A program made the translations under genes and the position numbers. From Methanomicrobiales archaeon (lineage in GTDB: Archaea > Halobacteriota > Methanomicrobia > Methanomicrobiales > JACTUA01), in assembly GCA_028678715.1 (NCBI GenBank), contig JAJRCY010000081.1:1-5168 (forward strand): a DNA stretch of 5,168 bases. Reading direction: 5' to 3'. The notes under the pieces are model-generated. The model saw only the letters and a program-made list of their open reading frames with translations, searched no databases and had not been told where the DNA came from. This document shows, in pieces, positions 1 through 5,168 of the stretch. Each line of letters opens with the position of its first letter. Positions within the stretch are counted from its first letter, which is position 1.

Positions 1-99
1 ACTTTCTATTTGTATTCCATTGCTAATGATGCGTTTCTTTGTTTTGCCATCAATAAAACTCTTCACTGGCAGGATTTTCCCGTTTCCGGTACCCCTCCC

Positions 100-119
100 A
101 TGCGAAAAAAAATGCGAAA
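100..119 (+). repeat. ATGCGAAA direct repeat, period 12
   Basis: Two identical 8-mers, ATGCGAAA, occupy 100-107 and 112-119, separated by AAAA. The second copy abuts the candidate TATA-like element of the GTPase gene and supplies the purine-rich stretch that could serve as its BRE. A pair of identical short sites about one helical turn apart just upstream of a promoter could be an operator. The repeat itself is certain; its function is inference. Confidence 0.5.
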
Positions 120-130
120 GAGTTATTGGA
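116..130 (+). promoter_or_regulatory. Candidate archaeal promoter (BRE + TATA-like) of the GTPase gene
   Basis: The sequence reads GAAA (116-119), GAG, then TTATTGGA (123-130). A purine-rich BRE followed by an AT-rich TATA-like box is the archaeal promoter layout, although the two Gs make this a weak TATA box. If the box is centred about 27 bases before the transcription start, the start falls near 150-155. That would make the GTPase mRNA nearly leaderless from the ATG at 155. The same GAAA-N3-TTATTGGA pattern occurs on the minus strand ahead of the thioredoxin-CcdA gene. Confidence 0.35.
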
Positions 131-154
131 TAACGATTCTGAATGTACGTGCAG

Positions 155-655
155 ATGGAGGATCGAAGGCTGAAGATCGTGGTGTTCGGCACCCACGGGG
201 CGGGAAAATCCACCTTCATCCGCTGCCTCGATCCCCAGTCCCGCCACATCGAAGCCCTGGAGGATGACTCCCCCACCACCATATCGATGGACTTCGGCAG
301 GGTGGTCCTCTTCCGCCGCGTGATCTATCTCTTCGGCACCCCCGGCCAGGAGCGGTTTGAGTTTGTCCGGACGATCCTCTCCCGGGGGATGGACGGTGCC
401 ATCGTCGTGGTGGACTCCACCGCGGGGGTGGACGAGAATACCTACAACCTCTGCGTCTGGCTGAAGGGGCAGGGCATCCCCTACACGGTGATGGCCAACA
501 AGTGCGACTGCGAGGGGGCCGACCCCCAGGGGGTTGCCGCAGAACTGGACGGGGCCACGGTCCACCCCGTCTCGGCGCGGGACGGCACCAATGTCCTCCC
601 CGCGCTGGAGACGTTTGTGAGGGGTCTCCTCCCTGCAGAGGCCCGGATCCCATAG
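155..655 (+). CDS. Small Ras-like GTPase (COG2229/Srp102-like, MglA-related)
   Basis: This is a single-domain P-loop GTPase of 166 residues, probably a cytoplasmic molecular switch. The G motifs appear in order: the P-loop GTHGAGKST (about residues 12-20), a switch I region with TT followed by MDFG (41-48), the G3/switch II segment LFGTPGQERF (59-68), the NKCD guanine-specificity motif (115-118) and SAR (140-142). In G3 the usual Asp of DxxG is Gly. As I recall, this is normal for the COG2229 group, which uses a TPGQ form like MglA, so it is probably not a defect. In related systems such GTPases often work with a roadblock/LC7 protein, but none is encoded here. The ATG at 155 is chosen because it sits at the predicted transcription start and places the first beta strand right after a short N-terminus. 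An in-frame ATG at 143 would add MYVQ and cannot be excluded; neither start has a clear ribosome-binding site. The specific cellular role is unknown. Confidence 0.88.
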   Translation: MEDRRLKIVVFGTHGAGKSTFIRCLDPQSRHIEALEDDSPTTISMDFGRVVLFRRVIYLFGTPGQERFEFVRTILSRGMDGAIVVVDSTAGVDENTYNLCVWLKGQGIPYTVMANKCDCEGADPQGVAAELDGATVHPVSARDGTNVLPALETFVRGLLPAEARIP

Positions 656-663
656 ATTTATCT
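656..663 (+). promoter_or_regulatory. Possible TATA-like box before the lipoprotein gene
   Basis: ATTTATCT begins directly after the GTPase stop codon and resembles an archaeal TATA box. It lies about 26-33 bases before the ATG at 689, so a transcript starting from it would be leaderless or nearly so. It may give the lipoprotein-ade pair its own promoter in addition to read-through from the GTPase gene. No purine-rich BRE of note precedes it (the bases are CCCATAG), so support is weak. Confidence 0.25.
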
Positions 664-688
664 GGTGCAGATCGCACATTCAAGAATA

Positions 689-1039
689 ATGCCCCTACGG
701 CAACGGGTTCTCCTCCTCGTCGTGCTGGTGATCTGCTCAACCCTTCCGGGATGCCTCTCTCTCGGGATCGAGAATGTACGGTACGACGGCTCCGCCCTTT
801 CCATCCGCGCGTCCAACAGCGGCGAGGCGAGGGATGCGGCCATCCAGGTGACCGTCTTCCAGATGAGGGACCTGGCCCAGGAAGAGGTGGCCACCGAGAC
901 CCGGACGATCTGGCTCGCCAGCGGGGAGCAGGAGTACACGGTTCCGCTGGCCCTCCCCCCGGGGTCCTACAAGCTCTACATCTACCTCATCGTGGACAAT
1001 GACCGGAAGGCCAGCGTGATCCGGGACATCACGGTGTAG
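689..1039 (+). CDS. Predicted small lipoprotein with a beta-sandwich-like exported domain
   Basis: I do not recognise the specific family. From the ATG at 689 the product is 116 residues. It has a short positive N-terminus (MPLRQR), a hydrophobic stretch to about residue 20, and a lipobox-like LPGC with the candidate lipidated Cys at position 22. The mature part is about 95 residues of alternating strand-like segments, including ALSIRASNSGEA, AIQVTVFQM, EQEYTVPLALPPGSYKLYIYL and a terminal VIRDITV. This pattern suggests a single Ig-like or CARDB-like beta-sandwich on the outer face of the membrane; the fold is inferred from pattern only. An in-frame GTG at 665 would add eight residues to the signal peptide and is less likely. 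The gene begins 33 bases after the GTPase stop, and its own stop lies 3 bases before ade, implying cotranscription with ade. It may be a binding or surface protein, but no ligand or partner can be named. Confidence 0.8.
   Translation: MPLRQRVLLLVVLVICSTLPGCLSLGIENVRYDGSALSIRASNSGEARDAAIQVTVFQMRDLAQEEVATETRTIWLASGEQEYTVPLALPPGSYKLYIYLIVDNDRKASVIRDITV
1033..1036 (+). promoter_or_regulatory. GGTG ribosome-binding site for ade
   Basis: GGTG, part of the anti-16S consensus AGGAGGUGAU, lies inside the last codons of the lipoprotein gene, 6 bases before the ATG at 1043. It supports that start over the in-frame ATG at 1088 and suggests translational coupling. Confidence 0.5.
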
Positions 1040-1042
1040 GGG

Positions 1043-2716
1043 ATGGACCCGAGCCTGGCAGCGGCCCGGGGCACCCTTGCGGCCGACATGGTGTTCCGGA
1101 ACGCCGAGATCTTCAACCCGTTTGACTGCAGCTGGGAGAAGGCCGATCTCGCCGTCTGCGACGGCCTGGTGGTAGGGCTGGGGGAGAGTTACCACGGCAC
1201 GGCCGAGCAGGACCTCTCGGGCTCCCGCATGGTCCCCGGCCTGGTTGACGCCCACGTGCACATCGAGTCTTCCCTCCTCTGTCCCGCAGAGTTCGCGAGG
1301 GCGGTCCTCCCACGGGGCACCACCACCGTCATCGCCGACCCCCACGAGATTGCCAATGTCATGGGCCCGGAGGGGATTGAGTACATGCTCCATGAGGGCA
1401 GGGCCACCCCGCTGGATATCCTTGTCCTGCTCCCCTCCTGCGTCCCTGCAACCCCTGCCGACGCGGGGGGGGCCGTGCTCACCGCAGACGATCTCCTCCC
1501 CTTTGTCGGACGGAAGGGGGTCATCGGCCTGGGCGAGATGATGAATGTGCCCGGCGCGCTGGCGGCCGATGCGGAGGTGCTGCGCAAGATCCGGCTCTCG
1601 GAGATCCGCGACGGCCACGCCCCCTCCCTGTCGGGTAAGGACCTGAATGCCTACATCCTCGCGGGCTTCCAGAGCGATCACGAGACCACCACCCTTCCGG
1701 AGGCACGGGAGAAACTGCGGCGGGGGATGTACCTCTTCCTGCGGGAAGGGTCCACCGAGCGGAACCTGCGGGACCTGGCACCGGCCGTGACGCCCTGCAC
1801 CGCGTGCCGCTGTTCCCTGGCAACGGATGACCGGCACGCGGACCTGCTCATGGCCGAGGGACACATCGATGACTGCATCAGGAAGGCCGTTACGGCCGGT
1901 GTGGAGCTGGAGCTGGCCCTCCGGATGGCCACCCTCTCCCCTTGCGACCGGTTCCGGCTCACGGACCGGGGAGCCCTTGCCCCCGGCCGCCTCGCGGACT
2001 TCTGCATCCTGGGAACGGGACAGGAGTTCACGGTCGAGCAGACCTACAAGCGGGGGAAGCCAGTGAGGGAGAGGCCCTACCGGAAGCCCCGGGGGATCCG
2101 GCGGCCTTTTGTCTGCACGCCCCCTGGCCCGGATCGGATCCGGATGACCGGTTCCGGGGAGGCCCGGGTCATCGGCCTTGCCGCCGGCCAGATCACGACC
2201 CGGGACCTGCGGTTCCCGGTGGATGACGGGGGGATCCCGGACACCGGGCGGGACATCCTCACGGCAGTGGTCTGCGACCGGTACAGGGACACGGGATGCG
2301 GAATTGGTCCCGTCCACGGCTTCCGGCTGCAGGAAGGGGCCATCGCGGGATCGGTATCCCATGACGCCCACAATATCGTGGCCGTGGGCGCAGAGGACCC
2401 GTCGCTCCTTGCGGCGATCCGGAAGGTCATTGCCCTGCAGGGGGGGCTCGTGGCCGTGAGCCGGGATCAGGAGACCGTGCTCGCACTCCCCGTTGCAGGC
2501 CTCATGTCCCTGGAGCCCTGCGATCGCGTGGCGGCACGGCTTGCGGAACTGGATCGGCACGTGGAGCGGTTGGGTGGCATCCCGCACGCCTTCATGCACC
2601 TCTCGTTCCTGGCCCTCACCGTGATCCCGGCGCTCCGGGTCACCCCCCGGGGCCTCTTTGACGTGGCGGCGGGGAAGGACGTACCGGTCTTCCCCGGGAA
2701 TAGTTCCCGGCCCTGA
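1043..2716 (+). CDS. ade: Adenine deaminase
   Basis: This enzyme hydrolyses adenine to hypoxanthine and ammonia (EC 3.5.4.2) in cytoplasmic purine salvage. It belongs to the amidohydrolase superfamily and should bind metal. The 557-residue product follows the bacterial Ade/AdeC proteins as I remember them from end to end. It opens with the ARG...AD segment, then has the metal-binding HVH followed by IESS (His71, His73), DPHEIANVMG (99-108), GLGEMMNVPG (Glu165), DGH (His192) with SGKDLNAYILAG after it, and HE (213-214). LREGSTERNL follows, then the ATDDRHADLL segment (Asp262, Asp263). The C-terminal domain carries EGAIAGSVSHDAHN (431-444), LPVAGLMS and a terminal SFLALTVIPALRVTPRGLFD. Length is slightly under the usual 570-590, and all expected blocks are present, so it looks intact. 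The start at 1043 is supported by the conserved N-terminal segment and the GGTG site; ATG 1088 would delete conserved residues. It is 3 bases downstream of the lipoprotein gene. Its 3' end runs into a hairpin cluster. Confidence 0.96.
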   Translation: MDPSLAAARGTLAADMVFRNAEIFNPFDCSWEKADLAVCDGLVVGLGESYHGTAEQDLSGSRMVPGLVDAHVHIESSLLCPAEFARAVLPRGTTTVIADPHEIANVMGPEGIEYMLHEGRATPLDILVLLPSCVPATPADAGGAVLTADDLLPFVGRKGVIGLGEMMNVPGALAADAEVLRKIRLSEIRDGHAPSLSGKDLNAYILAGFQSDHETTTLPEAREKLRRGMYLFLREGSTERNLRDLAPAVTPCTACRCSLATDDRHADLLMAEGHIDDCIRKAVTAGVELELALRMATLSPCDRFRLTDRGALAPGRLADFCILGTGQEFTVEQTYKRGKPVRERPYRKPRGIRRPFVCTPPGPDRIRMTGSGEARVIGLAAGQITTRDLRFPVDDGGIPDTGRDILTAVVCDRYRDTGCGIGPVHGFRLQEGAIAGSVSHDAHNIVAVGAEDPSLLAAIRKVIALQGGLVAVSRDQETVLALPVAGLMSLEPCDRVAARLAELDRHVERLGGIPHAFMHLSFLALTVIPALRVTPRGLFDVAAGKDVPVFPGNSSRP

Positions 2717-2760
2717 ATGCGGCATTCGCAGCAGGTGATCCTGCCCGTGCACATCACGGG
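2694..2760. repeat. Cluster of four consecutive hairpins at the convergent junction
   Basis: Four perfect inverted repeats stand almost end to end. They are CCGGGAA-TAG-TTCCCGG (2694-2710, stem 7, loop 3), GAATG-CGG-CATTC (2715-2727, stem 5, loop 3), GCAGG-TGAT-CCTGC (2731-2744, stem 5, loop 4) and CCCGTG-CACAT-CACGGG (2744-2760, stem 6, loop 5). The first lies within the last ade codons and the second overlaps the ade stop codon. Because they are palindromic, both convergent transcripts would contain them. No T-tract follows on the + strand, so they do not look like a classical intrinsic terminator. They may instead protect or define 3' ends, or limit read-through. The inverted repeats are directly visible; the function is inferred. 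Confidence 0.6.
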
Positions 2761-2786
2761 AAGGGAAGCGGAACAGGGAGGGAGGG
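2758..2786 (+). other. G-tract run, possible G-quadruplex
   Basis: Five GGG tracts occur at 2758-2760, 2763-2765, 2776-2778, 2780-2782 and 2784-2786. The last three are separated by single A residues. A four-tract quadruplex would need one 10-base loop, so it passes only relaxed criteria. On the minus strand this is a C/T-rich stretch just after the stop codon of the thioredoxin-CcdA gene, which could contribute to 3'-end formation there. Confidence 0.3.
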
Positions 2787-2798
2787 AGTCGCGCGGGA

Positions 2799-4226
2799 TC
2801 AGAGGATCCCCAGCGCGATGACCACGCCCAGCAGGAGTATCACGAGTCCGGCCACCAGGCGCAGCCGCTGCACCGACCGCTCCCTCCACTCCTTCACCTC
2901 GGAGAGCCGCGAGATGCCCAGGTACACGGCCAGGGTTACGGCCAGCATCGGGAGCACAAAGATCACGTTGTACAGGATCAGGTACGGGAGGGCGGCAGCC
3001 ATGTCGTACGCGGAGAGGATCCCACAGCTGATCAGGTAGGGGCCGATCGTGCAGGGGAGCAGGAAGAGGGTGACCACGGCACCGACCACAAAGGCGCCCG
3101 CCGGTGAGGAGATCCGGTCCAGGAGGCCCTTCAGGGAGCCCTTCCAGCCCGCCGGGATGGCGGTGGACGGGGCGGCGGAGGTCCGGGAGAATGCATCCCG
3201 CAGGTAGAGGAGGCCGATCACGATGGCCACCACCCCCAGCACCCGGGTGAACCAGATCCGCAGGGAGGCCAGCTGGGGCACCATCTGGAAGAGGGTCACC
3301 ATGGCGATCCCGTAGAGGAAATAGAAGAGGAAGACCGCGGCGGTGAAGGCGAGGCCTGCCAGGAGCACCTGGCGGCGCTGGTCGGGAGCCCTGGTGATGA
3401 GGGAGAGGAGCACCACCACGAGAACTGCGAGGCCGCAGGGGTTGATGGCATTGACGGCGGCAAGGGCCACGACCTTCCCCACCTCAAGGGGCGGGGGCGT
3501 CTCGCACTCTCCCGGGGTCGTGGCGGTGGGCACGGGGGTGACGGTGCCGGCGGTGCCGTTCCCCACCACCCCTGTCCCGTTCCACTGGAAAATCCACCCG
3601 TTCAGCTGCACTGCATGCTGGAAGGCGGCCTCCACGCCCGGGTGGGTGACCACATCGGGGGTGGTACGTGTCCACGGGGTCCCCTTCAGCACCTGAGCAG
3701 GATCCGGGTCTGCCAGCAGGCTGCGCAGCACCGTGCTGTTACCCCCGGGCCCGGTCCGGACCAGGATCCGGTCCCTGTGCCAGACCCGGGGCATTCCTTT
3801 CAGCGACGCCAGGTCAAGGGAGGCAAGGCTCATGGATCCGGCCGGGCGTGCGGCCGGGTCCTTCTGCAGGGCCTCCAGCAGGGGAGGCGCACCGGACAGG
3901 ATACCGGAATCCCCTGTGTAGATATGGGAGGGCCCAATGAAGAGGATCGGCACCCCGAAGCCCGTACGATAATTCCTGTCCATCTCCTCCAACACCGCGG
4001 AGTTCCCGGGCCGGGTGGCGAGCTCATATTCCACGACGACGAGAGCCGGGTAGGTCTCCCGCCAGTCCCCCAGGAGGTGCGGGTTCACTTTCGCACAGAA
4101 GCCGCACCCATCGGAGGTGAAGTAGTACCCCACCAGGGTCTCGCCGGCCTCCCCCTGCGCGGAGGCGAACGGGACCAGAAGGGCGAGGGCAATACACAGG
4201 AGTGCGAGAGAACGGGACAGGTTCAT
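2799..4226 (-). CDS. Secreted thioredoxin domain fused to CcdA/DsbD-like membrane protein
   Basis: The 475-residue product should move reducing equivalents across the membrane to an external thioredoxin-like domain. A signal peptide (about 1-23, ending ASA) precedes a thioredoxin-like fold (about 30-125) with redox motif CGFC (Cys41, Cys44) and a GVPI segment carrying the likely cis-Pro (Pro93). Residues 140-225 form a segment I cannot assign, with sequons NST (163), NGT (216) and NGT (223). A Pro/Thr-rich linker (228-248) contains an extra Cys241. The C-terminal half has about six membrane segments. It shows the two CcdA signatures, AINPCG (Cys264) and LLPCTIGP (Cys392), which in CcdA/DsbD form the transmembrane thiol relay. 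The ATG at 4226 is chosen because it begins the signal peptide and has GGTG 4 bases upstream. An in-frame extension further upstream would overlap the neighbouring gene in another frame. The physiological thiol target is unknown; partners could be surface proteins with cysteines. Confidence 0.9.
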   Translation of the reverse strand: MNLSRSLALLCIALALLVPFASAQGEAGETLVGYYFTSDGCGFCAKVNPHLLGDWRETYPALVVVEYELATRPGNSAVLEEMDRNYRTGFGVPILFIGPSHIYTGDSGILSGAPPLLEALQKDPAARPAGSMSLASLDLASLKGMPRVWHRDRILVRTGPGGNSTVLRSLLADPDPAQVLKGTPWTRTTPDVVTHPGVEAAFQHAVQLNGWIFQWNGTGVVGNGTAGTVTPVPTATTPGECETPPPLEVGKVVALAAVNAINPCGLAVLVVVLLSLITRAPDQRRQVLLAGLAFTAAVFLFYFLYGIAMVTLFQMVPQLASLRIWFTRVLGVVAIVIGLLYLRDAFSRTSAAPSTAIPAGWKGSLKGLLDRISSPAGAFVVGAVVTLFLLPCTIGPYLISCGILSAYDMAAALPYLILYNVIFVLPMLAVTLAVYLGISRLSEVKEWRERSVQRLRLVAGLVILLLGVVIALGIL

Positions 4227-4230
4227 GGTA

Positions 4231-4234
4231 CACC
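4231..4234 (-). promoter_or_regulatory. GGTG ribosome-binding site for the thioredoxin-CcdA gene
   Basis: On the minus strand GGTG lies 4 bases before the ATG at 4226. It supports the signal-peptide start, although the spacing is slightly short. Confidence 0.4.
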
Positions 4235-4283
4235 CGGGAGAGAGGCAAGAGCGGAGAGTTCTCCACAAGTATCTGCTGATTCG

Positions 4284-4298
4284 TCCAATAAGGGTTTC
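4284..4298 (-). promoter_or_regulatory. Candidate archaeal promoter (BRE + TATA-like) of the thioredoxin-CcdA gene
   Basis: Read on the minus strand this is GAAA, CCC, then TTATTGGA. It matches the GAAA-N3-TTATTGGA arrangement ahead of the GTPase gene at every non-spacer position. With the box centred about 27 bases upstream, transcription would begin near 4261, giving a leader of about 35 bases that contains the GGTG site. A separate promoter would let this gene be expressed independently of the upstream DUF1624 gene. Confidence 0.35.
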
Positions 4299-4312
4299 CC
4301 AGTGGCTGTCCC

Positions 4313-4328
4313 GGCCGCTCCCGCGGCC
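4313..4328 (-). terminator. GNRA-loop hairpin directly after the DUF1624 stop codon
   Basis: On the minus strand the stop TGA is followed after one base by GGCCGC-GGGA-GCGGCC, a perfect six-pair GC stem. Its GGGA loop fits the stable GNRA tetraloop class. No T-tract follows, so it is not a textbook terminator. It may stabilise the 3' end of the upstream message or limit read-through into the next gene, whose own candidate promoter starts about 15 bases further on. The structure is clear and the role is inferred. Confidence 0.4.
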
Positions 4329-4329
4329 C

Positions 4330-5124
4330 TCAGACCGAGAGGGCAGCAAGGAGCCCCGGCCCGAATCCCGGCACGAGAAGGGAGAGGAGGGAGAGGAGCA
4401 CCGGCTGGTGGAGGAAGTAGAGGAGCAGGGAGTGGCGGCCTGGCCAGAGAGCCGCACGGGGAACGTCCGGGAGAGAGGAGGGGACACGGAACCCCCGCTT
4501 CCCGCCGGGGTACAGGGTATCCCCGAGGGTGATTCCCAGCATCACCACCCCCATCCAGGGGAAGAGGGGCACCCAGTCCAGGCTGGAGAAGCCGGGAGGG
4601 TACACCCCCAGGGGCAGGAGCAGGGACGGCCCCTCGACGGGGAGCGCCAGCACCCCCGGGAGGATCACCGCTGCTCCGGCGAAGGGGAGGAGCCTCCGGT
4701 ACCGGAAGAAGAGGGGGGAGAGGAGGATCGAGACCCCGATGCAGTGAAGCACCCCGAAGAGCACCGGGGCACGGGGGATGAGTATCAGGGTCACCGCCGT
4801 GATCACCATCCCTGCGGCGACGATGGAAGTCCCTCTCCCCAGGAACTTCAGGACACATGCTCTTTTCTCCATGCGTTCTCCCGCCCGCGCAGCGGAGAGG
4901 GAGAGGGAGATACCGGCAATGCCCAGGAAGAGCGTGGCCGTGGCCAGCTGGAAGCCCTTCCAGAAGCCGGTGGTCAACGGGATCTCCGCCACGCCGGTGA
5001 AGGCGAGGTCAAAGAGGGCGTGGTACGCAACCATCATCGCGATGGAAAGGCCCCTTGCGAGGTCGATCTCCGGAAACCGGTCTTTCCGGGAGGGCGGGAA
5101 CCGGCGTGCAGGGATCAGGTTCAT
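4330..5124 (-). CDS. DUF1624 / heparan-alpha-glucosaminide N-acetyltransferase-like membrane protein
   Basis: This 264-residue integral membrane protein resembles the HGSNAT catalytic-domain family (PF07786, DUF1624), whose animal member transfers acetyl groups across the lysosomal membrane to a sugar amine. Visible family signatures are RFPEIDLARGLSIAMMVAYH (17-35 region) followed by ALFDL, then FGVLHCIGVSILL (123-135), LDWVPLFPWMGVVMLGI (182-198) and PGRHSLLLYFLHQP (228-241). About seven hydrophobic segments are visible, roughly at 23-43, 55-77, 97-116, 122-140, 144-162, 184-202 and 231-250. Conserved-looking His35, His127 and His239 are candidates for the catalytic or substrate-binding positions, by inference. 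The ATG at 5124 has GAGGAG on the minus strand 11 bases upstream. The gene lies 103 bases upstream of the thioredoxin-CcdA gene in the same direction. In an archaeon the likely role is acylation of a surface glycan or lipid-linked sugar; the substrate is not known. Confidence 0.88.
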   Translation of the reverse strand: MNLIPARRFPPSRKDRFPEIDLARGLSIAMMVAYHALFDLAFTGVAEIPLTTGFWKGFQLATATLFLGIAGISLSLSAARAGERMEKRACVLKFLGRGTSIVAAGMVITAVTLILIPRAPVLFGVLHCIGVSILLSPLFFRYRRLLPFAGAAVILPGVLALPVEGPSLLLPLGVYPPGFSSLDWVPLFPWMGVVMLGITLGDTLYPGGKRGFRVPSSLPDVPRAALWPGRHSLLLYFLHQPVLLSLLSLLVPGFGPGLLAALSV

Positions 5125-5168
5125 GGGCCCTTATTCTCCTCAACTGGATCTCAGCTGCGGCACCTCAT
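5125..5168 (-). promoter_or_regulatory. Leader of the DUF1624 gene with GAGGAG ribosome-binding site
   Basis: On the minus strand GAGGAG (5141-5136) is an anti-16S match 11 bases before the ATG at 5124. I see no TATA-like box in the 44 bases available, so the promoter or an upstream cotranscribed gene must lie beyond the window. An ATG at the very edge (5168) opens only a five-codon frame and is not called. Confidence 0.35.

Larger units (their letters stand above)
1..142. other. AT-rich upstream intergenic region
   Basis: This stretch is far more AT-rich than the rest of the window and I see no credible gene in it. It contains T-rich runs on the + strand (around 2-12 and 34-45, TTTCTTTGTTTT). 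These would suit an archaeal T-tract terminator for a + strand gene ending before the window, but no such gene end is visible, so this is only a suggestion. Further right lie a direct repeat of ATGCGAAA and a candidate promoter for the GTPase gene, both listed separately. Confidence 0.5.

Noticed and set aside
50..679. A 209-codon open frame on the minus strand opposite the GTPase
   Set aside because: It is antisense to a GTPase with all G motifs, and its translation shows no recognisable motif.
737..2752. A 671-codon open frame on the minus strand across the lipoprotein and ade genes
   Set aside because: It lies opposite two well-supported genes, its translation is rich in Gly, Arg, His and Pro without any family motif, and long antisense frames are common in GC-rich DNA with strong third-position bias.
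4227..4487. N-terminal extension of the thioredoxin-CcdA protein to a start at 4487
   Set aside because: The extension overlaps the DUF1624 gene in another frame, puts an Arg/Ser-rich tail before an evident signal peptide, and ignores the ATG with a GGTG site at 4226.
3615..4532. A 305-codon open frame on the + strand
   Set aside because: It is antisense to the thioredoxin-CcdA and DUF1624 genes, its composition is low-complexity Gly/Arg/Pro, and it has no recognisable domain.
4223..4858. A 211-codon open frame on the minus strand overlapping the DUF1624 gene
   Set aside because: It is a shifted frame of the DUF1624 gene with a Pro/Gly/Arg-rich translation; the real frame has clear membrane segments and family motifs.
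1..5168. CRISPR array, insertion sequence, tRNA, rRNA or defence system
   Set aside because: I saw no regularly spaced repeats, transposase motifs, terminal inverted repeats, cloverleaf-like segments or defence protein motifs; apart from the first 142 bases, the window is filled by five intact genes with short gaps.

Overview
The window is GC-rich (high G+C in the coding part, with an AT-rich first ~140 bases) and most probably comes from a methanogenic euryarchaeon, with Methanomicrobiales as my best guess. The evidence is a Srp102/COG2229-type small GTPase, a Pro/Thr-rich surface linker with N-glycosylation sequons, GGTG-type ribosome-binding sites, and BRE/TATA-like promoter candidates without bacterial -35/-10 boxes. 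The taxonomic call is inference from style and gene families; no rRNA or methanogenesis gene is present.

Layout. Bases 1-142 are non-coding, T-rich, and contain an ATGCGAAA direct repeat and a candidate promoter. Three genes then run rightward: a small Ras-like GTPase (155-655), a small predicted lipoprotein of unknown function (689-1039), and adenine deaminase, ade (1043-2716). The lipoprotein and ade genes are 3 nt apart and probably cotranscribed and translationally coupled. A convergent junction follows (2717-2798), with four consecutive short hairpins followed by a run of G-tracts. Two genes then run leftward: an integral-membrane DUF1624/heparan-alpha-glucosaminide N-acetyltransferase-like protein (5124-4330) and, downstream of it, a secreted thioredoxin domain fused to a CcdA/DsbD-like membrane electron carrier (4226-2799). 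The ~100-base gap between these two holds a GNRA-loop hairpin directly after the upstream stop codon and its own candidate promoter.

How the genes work together. Ade converts adenine to hypoxanthine in the cytoplasm (purine salvage). The thioredoxin-CcdA fusion should carry reducing equivalents across the membrane to a redox-active CGFC domain outside the cell. The DUF1624 protein is probably a membrane acyltransferase acting on a cell-surface or lipid-linked substrate. No single pathway obviously unites all five genes. The window looks like ordinary archaeal chromosome, with no mobile element, CRISPR array, tRNA or rRNA seen. The most notable signals are the hairpin cluster at the convergent junction, the thioredoxin-CcdA fusion, and a shared GAAA-N3-TTATTGGA element upstream of two genes on opposite strands.
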